From: Oceanospirillaceae bacterium
GTDB taxonomy: Bacteria > Pseudomonadota > Gammaproteobacteria > Pseudomonadales > Balneatricaceae
NCBI GenBank assembly: GCA_018647765.1
Contig: JABGSN010000059.1
Span: 42,485 to 106,484 of the forward strand
Length of the DNA: 64,000 nt
Direction: 5' to 3'
Part shown: positions 56,017-64,000 of the stretch, one piece after another
Layout of the letters: every line of letters starts with the position of its first letter
How positions within the stretch are numbered: position 1 is the first letter of the stretch
Notes under the pieces: model-generated
Told to the model about the DNA's origin: nothing
Seen by the model: the letters and a program-made list of their open reading frames with translations, nothing else
Databases searched by the model: none
Translations under genes and position numbers: made by a program

Positions 56017-56432
56017 CAAAGTATATCCAGCAATCCCTGTGGCATGCGTGCTGGCTTTTGACGTTGGTAGTCAAAACAGCCCATGTGCGTTTCGCCAGTG
56101 GCAATGGGGTCGCCTGATTTTTGGTCTTTGAGTTTATACACTAGGCTAAAACGCGCTTTGCTGATGTTGTTAACACTCAGGGATAAGGTCAGCTTTTGGT
56201 GTAGGTGGCCTTGTTGTAGGTAGTCAATGTGGGCACCCGTCATAATTAGCCCACAGCCGCCAACCTCTTGCTCACTGAGTTGATTGTGGCTTAGCCATTG
56301 CACACGTATCTCGTGAAAATAACTTAATATGGCATCGTTGCCTAGGTGATTGCCGTAGTTTAAATCGCTGACTCTCACCTGCATGCCACAGTTGTACAGA
56401 TGAACTGGGGTGTCTTTAGTGAGCGCCGTCAT
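56013..56432 (-). CDS. Acyl-CoA thioesterase, 4HBT hotdog family
   Basis: A 139-residue hotdog-fold protein. RVSDLNYGNHLGNDAILSYF (about 20-39) is the 4HBT signature, where the conserved Asp of VSDLNYGNHL is the catalytic position. The substrate is an acyl-CoA or acyl-ACP ester, not specified. It overlaps bioA by 17 bp on the same strand, suggesting co-transcription; a thioesterase could help in pimeloyl supply, but that is a guess. Confidence 0.8.
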   Translation of the reverse strand: MTALTKDTPVHLYNCGMQVRVSDLNYGNHLGNDAILSYFHEIRVQWLSHNQLSEQEVGGCGLIMTGAHIDYLQQGHLHQKLTLSLSVNNISKARFSLVYKLKDQKSGDPIATGETHMGCFDYQRQKPARMPQGLLDILC

Positions 56433-57723
56433 GAGTCTCCTTAAAATAGGTGGTTAAGGCGCGCAGCATGCCTTGGCATAAAAGAGCTAGGTCTTGTGGG
56501 CTCATTACGTAGGGTGGCATCACATACACCAGTTTACCAAATGGCCTGACCCAAACCCCCTCGGCCACTAACATTTCCTGTATTCTACCCAGGTCCACTG
56601 GGTCGGTGACTTGTACCACACCAATAGCGCCTAATACCCGTACATCCTCAACGTATTCTAGCTTCAGTGCGGGTTCTAGTTGTTGTTTGAGGGCCTGGTT
56701 TAAACCATCGACTTGGGCTTTCCAGTCATTTTGTTCGAGTAAATCTAAGCTAGCATTGGCCACCGCACAGGCTAGCGGGTTAGCCATGAAGGTTGGGCCA
56801 TGCATAAAACAACTGGCCTCGCCGCGGGAAATGCTGGTGGCAATTTCTGTGGTGGTTAAGGTGGCAGCAAAGCTCATGGTGCCGCCGGTAATGGCTTTGC
56901 CTAAACACATGATATCCGGCCTAACGTTGGCGTGATCACAAGCGAACAATGCCCCGCTGCGGCCAAAGCCCGTGGCAATTTCGTCGGCAATAAGCAGTAC
57001 ATTATATTGTTTACATAACTCCGCAGCTGCCTTAAGCCATGCAGGGCTATAAAAACGCATGCCGCCGGCACCTTGAACGATGGGCTCTAAAATAAGCGCC
57101 GCTATTTCGTCTTGATGTTGTTGGAGTTTATGTTCGAGTTCATCCAAATCGCCTGCTTCAAGGGGGCGATCAAAACCCATGGCTGGAGCTGATATAAAGT
57201 GATGTTGTGGGAGTACTCCAGCAAACAGTGAATGCATGCCATTTACCGGGTCGCACACTGCCATAGCACCAAAGGTGTCGCCGTGGTAACCGTTACGGAT
57301 GGTGACCAACTTCTGCTTATTAGCTTGGCCTTTAGAGTGCCAGTATTGAAGGGCCATTTTGATCGCCACTTCTACGGCTACCGAGCCAGAATCTGCAAAA
57401 AACACCTTTTCCAAGCCTGCTGGCGTCATGTCTACCAAACGCTTGGCCAAAGTCACCGCGGGTGTATGGGTAATGCCGCCAAACATAACATGAGACATAT
57501 CGGCTATTTGTTGGGTCATGGCATCGTTAAGGTGGGGATGGTTATAACCGTGAACCGCACACCACCAAGAAGCCATGCCGTCAATCAATTGCGTGCCATC
57601 GACTAAGGTAAGGCGCACGCCATGGGCACTTACGACAGGATAGGCTGGTGGCGGGTTGTCCATAGACGCGTAGGGGTGCCAAACGTGTTGTTGGTCTAAG
57701 GCGATGAGTTGTTCTGGGGTCAT
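56416..57723 (-). CDS. bioA: Adenosylmethionine-8-amino-7-oxononanoate aminotransferase
   Basis: A 435-residue PLP enzyme that makes 7,8-diaminopelargonic acid in biotin synthesis. It begins MTPEQLIALDQQHVWHPYASM, as in E. coli BioA. WWCAVHGYNHP (about 53-63), GYHGDTFGAM, IADEIATGFGRSG and the PLP lysine in CLGKAITGG are present. I chose the ATG at 57723; an upstream ATG at 57756 adds 11 residues. Other bio genes are not in the window. Confidence 0.94.
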   Translation of the reverse strand: MTPEQLIALDQQHVWHPYASMDNPPPAYPVVSAHGVRLTLVDGTQLIDGMASWWCAVHGYNHPHLNDAMTQQIADMSHVMFGGITHTPAVTLAKRLVDMTPAGLEKVFFADSGSVAVEVAIKMALQYWHSKGQANKQKLVTIRNGYHGDTFGAMAVCDPVNGMHSLFAGVLPQHHFISAPAMGFDRPLEAGDLDELEHKLQQHQDEIAALILEPIVQGAGGMRFYSPAWLKAAAELCKQYNVLLIADEIATGFGRSGALFACDHANVRPDIMCLGKAITGGTMSFAATLTTTEIATSISRGEASCFMHGPTFMANPLACAVANASLDLLEQNDWKAQVDGLNQALKQQLEPALKLEYVEDVRVLGAIGVVQVTDPVDLGRIQEMLVAEGVWVRPFGKLVYVMPPYVMSPQDLALLCQGMLRALTTYFKETHDGAH

Positions 57724-57779
57724 GATGTCTAAATAGTGTTTTGAGTGTCGTCCCATATTAGCATAGCTAAGGTGTGTTT

Positions 57780-58460
57780 TTAGGTAATTTCCACTACCTC
57801 AATAACCGTTTTGCCCACCCGCCAGCGCAGGTTGATGTCGGCAATATTGCAGCCATAAACGCGTCCTGGATCGTTTTGGTAGGCAGGGCGTGGGTCGTGG
57901 GCTAGCACCTGCGCTATAAGCTGGGTTAGCTCAGGCTTCGATGCTAGAGCCCGTTGAGCTTGTTGGCTGTATTCAATGGGTAGCTCAAGAATTTGGTCGT
58001 CACCAGCAAAACCGCTTTTGGCGTTTGGGATTGATTCCACCCAAGGCAAGTAGGGCTTGATATCGATGATCGGAGTGCCCTCGATGAGGTCGGCACCACT
58101 GACATGTAAAATAACCCCCTTGTTGGTATCAATCGAATCCAGCTTAACTAACGATAAGCCCAGAGGGTTGGGCCTAAAGGTGGAGCGGGTGGCAAATACC
58201 CCAAGTTTTGCATTGCCGCCCAAGCGAGGTGGCCGTACTTTGGGTTTCCAACCTTGCTGGGCGGTTTGGTGGAAGGCGAAAGTCAGCCAGATATGAGAAA
58301 ACTCTACCAAACCTTCTACGGCGTCTGCTAGGTTATAGGGCGCTATGAGTTCCACCTGGGCGCTAGCTGCAGTCACTAATCCGGGTTGGCGTGGCGTGGC
58401 GAATTTTTCTTTAAAACAAGAATGAATAATACCAATAGGTTGGATCTGAATAGGCTGCAT
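57780..58460 (-). CDS. trmO: tRNA (N6-threonylcarbamoyladenosine(37)-N6)-methyltransferase TrmO
   Basis: A 226-residue protein of the TsaA/TrmO family that methylates t6A37 in some tRNAs. IGIIHSCFKEKFATPRQPGL (about 9-28) is the SAM site, followed by SHIWLTFAFH, FATRSTFRPNPLGLSLV and IDIKPYLPW. The C-terminal ~75 residues form the extra domain of the longer TrmO form. Divergent from the small hypothetical gene. Confidence 0.92.
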   Translation of the reverse strand: MQPIQIQPIGIIHSCFKEKFATPRQPGLVTAASAQVELIAPYNLADAVEGLVEFSHIWLTFAFHQTAQQGWKPKVRPPRLGGNAKLGVFATRSTFRPNPLGLSLVKLDSIDTNKGVILHVSGADLIEGTPIIDIKPYLPWVESIPNAKSGFAGDDQILELPIEYSQQAQRALASKPELTQLIAQVLAHDPRPAYQNDPGRVYGCNIADINLRWRVGKTVIEVVEIT

Positions 58461-58557
58461 AATTACGATTTGCTGTGTTAATTGTCGGTTTTGGCTGACG
58501 CCACGGTTGAAGCTAGATACAATGGCACTAGTTTAATCGTCTCGTTTAGGAAAAACT

Positions 58558-58863
58558 ATGGCTCGCAAGCCTTACGTCAAAGCCAAAGCCATTCAAGGCC
58601 GTGGTTATCTCAAATCTGTTAGCACCGATGGCCCCCATGTTGAATGGCTGGGCATGCCCGAATACTACATTCATACCTTGGTTATTGAAGAGCAAGAATA
58701 CGCCTATTTTTCTGCCGACAAAGCCCTCGAGTTTGAAGTGGGCGCTTATGTTTGTTTTCGTTGCCGCGAATCAAAAAAAGGTTTTTACATCGAAAAGCGT
58801 TCCTTAGGTATTGCCATTGATCCGGCAGAATACATGCGTCAGCTTGAATCTGGCGGCGAGTGA
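58558..58863 (+). CDS. Small hypothetical protein
   Basis: A 101-residue protein, MARKPYVKAKAIQGRGYL, with no motif I can name. It is rich in aromatic and acidic residues in the middle (EEQEYAYFSADKALEFE) and has one CFRC pair. GTTTAGGAAAA precedes the ATG. It overlaps the FAD oxidoreductase gene by 4 bp (GTGA), so the two are coupled; a joint role is possible. Confidence 0.6.
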   Translation: MARKPYVKAKAIQGRGYLKSVSTDGPHVEWLGMPEYYIHTLVIEEQEYAYFSADKALEFEVGAYVCFRCRESKKGFYIEKRSLGIAIDPAEYMRQLESGGE

Positions 58864-60185
58864 GCAATAAAGTGTTTGCGCCGTTACCTGCCAATGACAA
58901 TGGCTGTGGTTGGATCCATGGGCTCGATTACCGTCAAGCTAATGGCGCGCTACAAGGCGAACAGGTTGCCGACTTTGTAGTGATAGGCGCCGGTTATACG
59001 GGTTTGTCTGCAGCTCGAAAGTTTGCTCAGCTTAAGCCTGATGCCAAGGTGGTGGTGTTAGAAGCGCAGCAAGCAGGTGAAGGTGCTAGTGCTCGTAACT
59101 CTGGCTATTTGGTGGATTCCACCCTCAACGATGGTCACATGTCAGACACAGGTCTGCAACAATACCGTGATAAATACGATCTCAACAAAGCCGGTGTGGA
59201 TTGCGTTAGTTGGCTGGTTAATGAACACCATATTGACTGTGATTGGCAGGCCCAAGGTAAGTTTCATGCCACCGCTGTGCCTGCTCACCAAGCTAAATTG
59301 CAGCGTTTTAGTCAGCTGCTGGCAGAGCTCGATCTAGATCACCGTGTACTGGATAGTGCTGAACTGAAACAGCGTTTAGGCACCAGTTATTACACCCAAG
59401 CCCTGTGGACTGCTGGTGGCATTATGTTACAACCTGCCAAATTGGCACGTGCTTACATTAGTATTCTGCCTGTCAATGTGACCTTGTGCGAAAATAGCCC
59501 GGTGTTAACGTGGCGTAAGCAGGGCAAGGACTTTTTGGTCTCTACCCCCATGGGTCAGATTAAAACCCCCAAGCTATTGATGGCAGTGAACGGTTTTATG
59601 GCCAGTGCTGGAGTTAAACGTAGGCAAGCATTCCCACTGACCTTAACGGCAAGTATGACGCGACCATTAACGGATGTAGAGCATGCTGCGATAGGCAATC
59701 CAGAACCTTGGGGCTTGCTGTCTGCTCAAGCCATGGGGGCAACCGTAAGGCTAACGCAAGATCGACGTATTATGGTGCGCAATACGGCCGAAGTAAGGCC
59801 TGGCATGAATATGTCGGCTAGTGAGCTAGAAAAGCGCAAGGCAACCCATGTTCGTGGCCTAAATAGACGGTTTCCTGAGTTGCCAGCAGATGTGTTTAAT
59901 TCAACCTGGTCAGGTATTACCTGTATTAGCGGTAACAATGGCCAAGTGTTTGATCAGCTCGATAGCGGTTTGCTGGTGGCGGGTTGCTATAACGGCGGCG
60001 GTATTGGTTTAGCCACCTTGTTTGGTGAGCAAATGGCGCACATGGCAAATGGGGAAATGACCGATTCCATGGCCATGATCCAAGCGCGGCCCAAGCCTAA
60101 TGCTTTGCCACTGCAGCCAATATTGGGTTGGGGTGTTCGTTTGCGCCTGATGCGCGATCGAGTGATCGCTAGAAACGAAAATTAA
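58860..60185 (+). CDS. FAD-dependent amine/amino-acid oxidoreductase (DadA/PuuB type)
   Basis: A 441-residue flavoprotein. The FAD-binding loop is VIGAGYTGLSAAR (41-53), with SARNSGYLVD near residue 85 as in gamma-glutamylputrescine oxidase and sarcosine-oxidase-like enzymes. The C-terminal CYNGGGIGLATLFGE is the second dinucleotide region. The start is GTG at 58860, in the -4 overlap with the upstream gene. It converges on the doeB gene, 4 bp apart. It may oxidise the amine or amino acid released by the ectoine-type pathway next door; this is only an association. Confidence 0.85.
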   Translation: MSNKVFAPLPANDNGCGWIHGLDYRQANGALQGEQVADFVVIGAGYTGLSAARKFAQLKPDAKVVVLEAQQAGEGASARNSGYLVDSTLNDGHMSDTGLQQYRDKYDLNKAGVDCVSWLVNEHHIDCDWQAQGKFHATAVPAHQAKLQRFSQLLAELDLDHRVLDSAELKQRLGTSYYTQALWTAGGIMLQPAKLARAYISILPVNVTLCENSPVLTWRKQGKDFLVSTPMGQIKTPKLLMAVNGFMASAGVKRRQAFPLTLTASMTRPLTDVEHAAIGNPEPWGLLSAQAMGATVRLTQDRRIMVRNTAEVRPGMNMSASELEKRKATHVRGLNRRFPELPADVFNSTWSGITCISGNNGQVFDQLDSGLLVAGCYNGGGIGLATLFGEQMAHMANGEMTDSMAMIQARPKPNALPLQPILGWGVRLRLMRDRVIARNEN

Positions 60186-60189
60186 TCGA

Positions 60190-61185
60190 CTAAACCACTT
60201 CTGCGATCACTAACAGGTTGTCGCCAATGTTGATGATTGATGGCGCATGTTTAATGATCACCATGCCATCGCGCTTGGCATAATAACACTCCGGTTGGCT
60301 GCCTGTGCGATCGATGTTATGGATTTTTGCCACCAAATCACCGGCTTTTACCTGCTCGCCAAGGCCCACACAAGGCTCAACTAAACCATGATGGTAGCAG
60401 CACAAAAACGAGCGCTCATCGGGCATGTTTAAATTTATCGAAGGTGAAGGGTTTGGTGTAGCTTCGCCTTTAACAATGCCTGCGTGAATGAGTAAATTGC
60501 GCACACCTCGCTTGGCTATTTCGACGGTGTAGGGCGTGCTGCCACCACCACCACCGAGCTCAGTAGTCACAAAAGTTTTGCCCATGGATTCCACTAGCGT
60601 GTCGTACATGCTGCCGGCATCTAACTCCAGCATCTTCAGTAGATAAGGCGCGGCAAAGGCTTTAGCGGCGGCCTCACATTGGTTTTCTTGAAGTTTGTCA
60701 TCGAGCACATGAGAGGCGGCGAAAGGTAGGCAGTCTAAGGTTTTTCCGCCAGAATGAATATCTACAACCAGATCGGCCATGGGCACTAAGGTGCGTGAAA
60801 AATAGTCGGCAATAATTTGCGTCACAGTGCCGCAGGCTTCGCCAGGGAAGGCGCGGTTAAGGTTGATATCATCTATGGGAGACACTCGGTCTTGACTCAA
60901 AAATGCGGGGTAATTCATGGCGGGTATAATGATTACCCGGCCTTGAATGTCCTCAATGTGTTGGCGATTGGCAAGGTCAAACAGCGCCGTAGGCCCCTCG
61001 TACTCATCACCATGATTGCCCCCGGTGAGTAATGCCGTGGGGCCGTTGCCATTTTTAAGCTGACAAATGGGGATCATCACCGAACCCCAAGCCGACGTAT
61101 TGCTTGAATACGGCAGCTTTAGAAAACCATGCTGAATACCGTCGTGCTCAAAATCAATTTCGGTGCTGATGGGATTGTCGGTCAT
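60190..61185 (-). CDS. doeB: N-acetyl-diaminobutyrate deacetylase-like, succinylglutamate desuccinylase/aspartoacylase family
   Basis: A 331-residue zinc deacylase. LLTGGNHGDEYEGP (about 53-66; zinc ligands H58 and E61) and LVVDIHSGG (about 137-145; third ligand H142) are the core motifs. The family includes DoeB, which removes acetate from N-alpha-acetyl-2,4-diaminobutyrate in ectoine breakdown. It is 4 bp after the DoeA-like gene, which makes the DoeB call likely. The stop is 4 bp from the convergent FAD oxidoreductase. Confidence 0.85.
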   Translation of the reverse strand: MTDNPISTEIDFEHDGIQHGFLKLPYSSNTSAWGSVMIPICQLKNGNGPTALLTGGNHGDEYEGPTALFDLANRQHIEDIQGRVIIIPAMNYPAFLSQDRVSPIDDINLNRAFPGEACGTVTQIIADYFSRTLVPMADLVVDIHSGGKTLDCLPFAASHVLDDKLQENQCEAAAKAFAAPYLLKMLELDAGSMYDTLVESMGKTFVTTELGGGGGSTPYTVEIAKRGVRNLLIHAGIVKGEATPNPSPSINLNMPDERSFLCCYHHGLVEPCVGLGEQVKAGDLVAKIHNIDRTGSQPECYYAKRDGMVIIKHAPSIINIGDNLLVIAEVV

Positions 61186-61189
61186 GGGT

Positions 61190-62368
61190 TCATCTCACTA
61201 ATAGTTGGCGTGGCACATTAGACAAACATTGGCCGCCGTTAGGGGTGACTATTACGCTTTCGGTCATTTCAAAACCCCAGTCGTCAAACCAAATGGCGGG
61301 CATAAAGTGAAACACCATATTTTCCTCTAGGACCGTATGGTCATTAGCTCGAAGGCTCATAGTGCGTTCGCCCCAATCTGGGGGATAGCTCAGGCCAATA
61401 GGGTAACCTACGCGGTTGTTCTTTTCGTAGCCATGGCGCTTAAGGGTGGCGGTAAAATTTAGCGCAATTTCAGAGCAAGTTACGCTGGGCTTAAATAGTT
61501 GAAGAGCATTCAAGATGCACTCGTTAATGACTTTTTCAATGTCTAGGTATTTTTGCGTAGGGGTACCTAAGAACAAGGTTCGTGAGCAAGGGCAGTGGTA
61601 CCTGTTGTGGGCACCGGCCAGCTCCAAAAACATACCTTCTTCTGGGGCAAGGGGCTGGTCGTCCCAGGTCATGTGGCAGGCCGCGGCTTCTTCGCCGGCA
61701 CCGATTAAGGGTACAAAAGACGGATAGTCGCCGTAGTGGCCTTCGTTGCCTTGGGCGCCGGCGTGCATGATTTCGGCCACTAGGTCATTTTTACGCATGC
61801 CTACATGGGCCACTTGCATAATACGGCCGTACACACCTTCAATCACTTTGCCGGCGCGTTGCATGTAAATTATTTCTGTTGGCGACTTCACCGCTCGCTG
61901 CCAGTTAACTAGCCCAGTTTGGTCGCTAAATGTTGCGTTAGGCAAGGTGGCGTAAAGGGATTCGGCCGCCCGTGCAGAAAAGTAGTAGTTGTCTTTCTCT
62001 AGGCCAATGGTGCATTTGGCTAGGCCTTTGTCTTGTAATATAGTGGCCAAGAACTCCATAGGATGGCAATCTGGCGTCATTACATAGTCGTCTGGGTAGG
62101 CCAGAATATTGTCAAGGCTCAGGTCGGTGGTCAGTTCAGCGCCTTTGGCGTCGATGCCACGGCCATACCAGAATAGGGTACCATCGGTGCCGATAACCAC
62201 ACACTGGTGCACATAGAAGGACCAGCCATCGTAACCCGTTAGCCAGCACATGTTGGCGGGGTCGTAAATAATGAGTAGCTCAACTCCGGCCGCCTCCATG
62301 GCGACCCGAGTTTTGGTTTGACGGGCTAGGTATTCTCCTTGCTCAAACCGCCTTCTGCTGGCTTTCAA
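61190..62368 (-). CDS. doeA: Ectoine hydrolase, M24/creatinase-like
   Basis: A 392-residue protein of the M24 (pita-bread) family. The N-terminal creatinase-like domain begins ELLIIYDPANMCWLTGYDGWSF (about 30-51), a DoeA-like signature, and the catalytic part has GNEGHYGDYPSFVPLIGAG, GMFLELAGAHNRYHCPCSRT and a C-terminal EENMVFHFMPAIW. DoeA opens ectoine to N-acetyl-diaminobutyrate. The classic metal ligands of aminopeptidases are not all kept, as in DoeA and creatinase. The ATG overlaps the upstream stop (ATGA at 62365-62368). Confidence 0.87.
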   Translation of the reverse strand: MKASRRRFEQGEYLARQTKTRVAMEAAGVELLIIYDPANMCWLTGYDGWSFYVHQCVVIGTDGTLFWYGRGIDAKGAELTTDLSLDNILAYPDDYVMTPDCHPMEFLATILQDKGLAKCTIGLEKDNYYFSARAAESLYATLPNATFSDQTGLVNWQRAVKSPTEIIYMQRAGKVIEGVYGRIMQVAHVGMRKNDLVAEIMHAGAQGNEGHYGDYPSFVPLIGAGEEAAACHMTWDDQPLAPEEGMFLELAGAHNRYHCPCSRTLFLGTPTQKYLDIEKVINECILNALQLFKPSVTCSEIALNFTATLKRHGYEKNNRVGYPIGLSYPPDWGERTMSLRANDHTVLEENMVFHFMPAIWFDDWGFEMTESVIVTPNGGQCLSNVPRQLLVR

Positions 62369-63549
62369 TTGAGAACGCTCAGAGCTTGTTCTAAGTCGGC
62401 AAGTAGATCTTCAATGTCTTCAATGCCCGTGGAATAGCGCACTAAGCCTTCAGGAATGCCCGCTGCCGCACGCTCCTCGGCAGTGCATTCCACATGAGAC
62501 GTGGTGACCGGAGGCCCTACTACGGTTTCTACACAACCCAAGTTCGCCGCCATGTGGGCGTAATTTAAGCGAGGTAAGAACTGCTTAATGGCGTCCAAGC
62601 CGCCATGTACAGAAAAGCTGAGCATGCCACCAAAACCTAGCATTTGTTGCTTGGCTATATCGTGGCCGGGGTGAGTCTCAAGGCCGGGGTAGTTGACCTG
62701 ATCCACCATGGGGTGATCTTGTAAGAACCGAGCCACAGCCATGGCGTTTTCGTTTTGGCGTTGCACGCGCAATTTGAGGGTCTTCATGCCGCGTAATAGG
62801 CTGTAGGCATCCATCGGTGCAAGAGTGGCGCCGTTGATTTCTCGGTAATGGTAAACTTTTTCTACCAGTTCCGTAGCGCCACAAATAACACCACCTAACG
62901 CATCAGCATGGCCACCCAAATACTTAGAGGCAGAATGCAGCACAATGTCTGCGCCAAGCGTTAATGGCAGCTGGTTAATGGGCGTCGCAAAGGTGTTGTC
63001 TACTACCACTAGGGCGCCTACTTGATGTGCCTTAGTAGCGAGGCGTTTGATGTCGGTAATTTTAATGGTGGGGTTGGTGGGTGTTTCGAGGTACAGCACC
63101 GTACAACCTTTGGCGATCTCCGCTTCCAGCTGCTCATAGTCACCTGTTTCGCATAGAGCAACTTCAATGCCTAAAGGGGGCAAGAACTCGTTAAAGATAA
63201 CGTTAGTGCCGCCATAGCTGTCTTTAATGGAGACGATGCGATTACCAGGCCTTAGAAAGGTGCCTAAGGTATTGCTGATAGCGGCCATGCCTGAAGAAAA
63301 GCTGGTGGCGGCCTCTGCGCCTTCTAGTACCTTAACTTTGTCTTCAAAGGCGCGTACTGTGGGGTTGGTGTTGCGTGAGTATATATGCCCGGGCTCTTGG
63401 CCCAAGGCTACTTTATGCCAAGTGTCTATGTCCTTGTAGGCAAAGGACACGCTATGGACTACGGGTACTTGAGTTGAGCGTTCGTAAAGTTCGTGTTCTT
63501 GTTCGCCGCCCCAGATGCTCTGGGTGGATTGGCCGGTATTGTTGCGCAT
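62365..63549 (-). CDS. Cystathionine gamma-synthase/lyase family PLP enzyme
   Basis: A 394-residue Cys/Met metabolism PLP enzyme. YSRNTNPTVRAFEDKV (about 56-71), YLETPTNPT and the PLP lysine in LHSASKYLGGHADALGG (about 210) are typical. I chose the ATG at 63549, with AGGAG 6 nt upstream; the frame to 63591 adds 14 residues. It leads the operon with doeA and doeB. It may be the lyase/synthase feeding methionine or threonine metabolism from a diaminobutyrate-type intermediate, but the reaction cannot be told from sequence. Confidence 0.87.
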   Translation of the reverse strand: MRNNTGQSTQSIWGGEQEHELYERSTQVPVVHSVSFAYKDIDTWHKVALGQEPGHIYSRNTNPTVRAFEDKVKVLEGAEAATSFSSGMAAISNTLGTFLRPGNRIVSIKDSYGGTNVIFNEFLPPLGIEVALCETGDYEQLEAEIAKGCTVLYLETPTNPTIKITDIKRLATKAHQVGALVVVDNTFATPINQLPLTLGADIVLHSASKYLGGHADALGGVICGATELVEKVYHYREINGATLAPMDAYSLLRGMKTLKLRVQRQNENAMAVARFLQDHPMVDQVNYPGLETHPGHDIAKQQMLGFGGMLSFSVHGGLDAIKQFLPRLNYAHMAANLGCVETVVGPPVTTSHVECTAEERAAAGIPEGLVRYSTGIEDIEDLLADLEQALSVLN

Positions 63550-63920
63550 AAAAACTCCTATGGGCTGCGTCTTAATAAAATTGGAGAGCACATGCCCTCC
63601 TTCTCCTATGTCAAGGCAGCGCTTTAAAAGCCTTTATCTTGAATGGTCGAAGATACTCCAGAAAAATGCGCAAATCAAACCTAATTTATTCTCTTACAAG
63701 GGGCGCTTAGTGCCCCCAACGCCGAGGAAAATGGCGTATTTGTTATGTTTGTGCTTGGGGCTTATTTGGCGTACAATACCCGCCCTGATTTAGGCATGTG
63801 TAGTATGTGATTAACTCAGGCGGGGTAATGCCCATTTCCGTGATGTTGCCAATAATGGCGCATTGCATTGATGAATAGTAAGTGATTTCAAAACTTACAC
63901 GACGTAAAGGGATCTAACGC
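63550..63920. other. Gene-free region upstream of rpsP
   Basis: This 371-bp gap contains no supported gene; a plus-strand frame at 63515-63793 is antisense to the PLP gene and has no homology. TACAAT at 63772-63777 may be a -10 box for rpsP, but no good -35 lies 16-18 bp upstream. AAAGGG at 63906-63911 is the rpsP ribosome site. Confidence 0.4.
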
Positions 63921-64000
63921 ATGGTAACCATTCGTTTAGCTCGTGGGGGCTCTAAAAAGCGCCCTTTCTATCATTTAACTGTAGCTGATCAGCGCAATCC
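63921..64000 (+). CDS. rpsP: Small ribosomal subunit protein bS16 (partial, 5' end)
   Basis: ATG at 63921 opens MVTIRLARGGSKKRPFYHLT, the exact start pattern of S16, and the frame runs off the window after 26 codons. AAAGGG lies 9 nt upstream. In relatives rimM, trmD and rplS follow. Confidence 0.95.
   Translation, partial: MVTIRLARGGSKKRPFYHLTVADQRN

Noticed and set aside
63515..63793. 92-codon plus-strand frame near the PLP gene start
   Set aside because: It is antisense to the PLP gene and then enters non-coding DNA; no ribosome site or homology.

Overview
The window is chromosomal DNA of a gammaproteobacterium, probably a marine polysaccharide user. The block miaA-hfq-hflX-hflK-hflC-DUF2065-hisZ-purA-rnr-rlmB and the block rpsF-rpsR-(membrane gene)-rplI-dnaB follow the order I know from Pseudomonas-like genomes. 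The epmB/efp/epmA, psd/rsgA/orn and tsaE/amiC/mutL groups are also typical of the class. The amino-sugar, Entner-Doudoroff and ectoine-type catabolic genes suggest a marine Cellvibrionales/Oceanospirillales-type organism. This placement is inference; no rRNA gene is present.

Region by region: 1-3303 (minus) is a GH20 hexosaminidase followed by two sugar ABC permeases. Divergent from it, 3594-7428 carries nagB, nagA, a TIM-barrel sugar isomerase and a Gfo/Idh/MocA dehydrogenase. A 13-bp motif is repeated in front of both units, so they are probably co-regulated. 7441-11137 (minus) holds a HAD phosphatase and zwf-pgl-eda, with hexR divergent. Together these genes take GlcNAc oligomers to fructose-6-phosphate and glucose-6-phosphate into the Entner-Doudoroff route. 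12374-23175 is housekeeping: DUF3461, parC, an AhpA/YtjB-like membrane protein, serB, the EF-P lysylation set, psd, rsgA and orn.

23176-27506 is an accessory island between orn and nudC/queG. It holds a LuxR-type regulator, a chimera of an AHL-synthase N-terminus and an HD-GYP C-terminus, an Rhs-like toxin/immunity remnant, and a YafQ-family toxin pseudogene with two in-frame stops. 27507-43559 is the large housekeeping run from queG to rlmB. 43560-49585 is a second accessory stretch between rlmB and rpsF: a DnaJ-domain protein, an orphan ParD antitoxin, a TIGR00266/AIM24 gene cut by one nonsense codon, a MATE transporter, YtoQ, and a beta-helix/diheme cytochrome fusion. 49831-53429 is the ribosomal protein-dnaB operon. 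53447-60185 holds mixed single genes, including bioA and trmO. 60190-63549 (minus) is an operon with two ectoine-degradation enzymes (doeA, doeB) and a PLP lyase. rpsP begins at 63921 and runs off the end.

I saw no tRNA, rRNA, CRISPR array or complete insertion sequence. Short dispersed palindromic repeats sit in several intergenic gaps. The most unusual material is the island at 23-27 kb and the three nonsense codons in otherwise intact frames.
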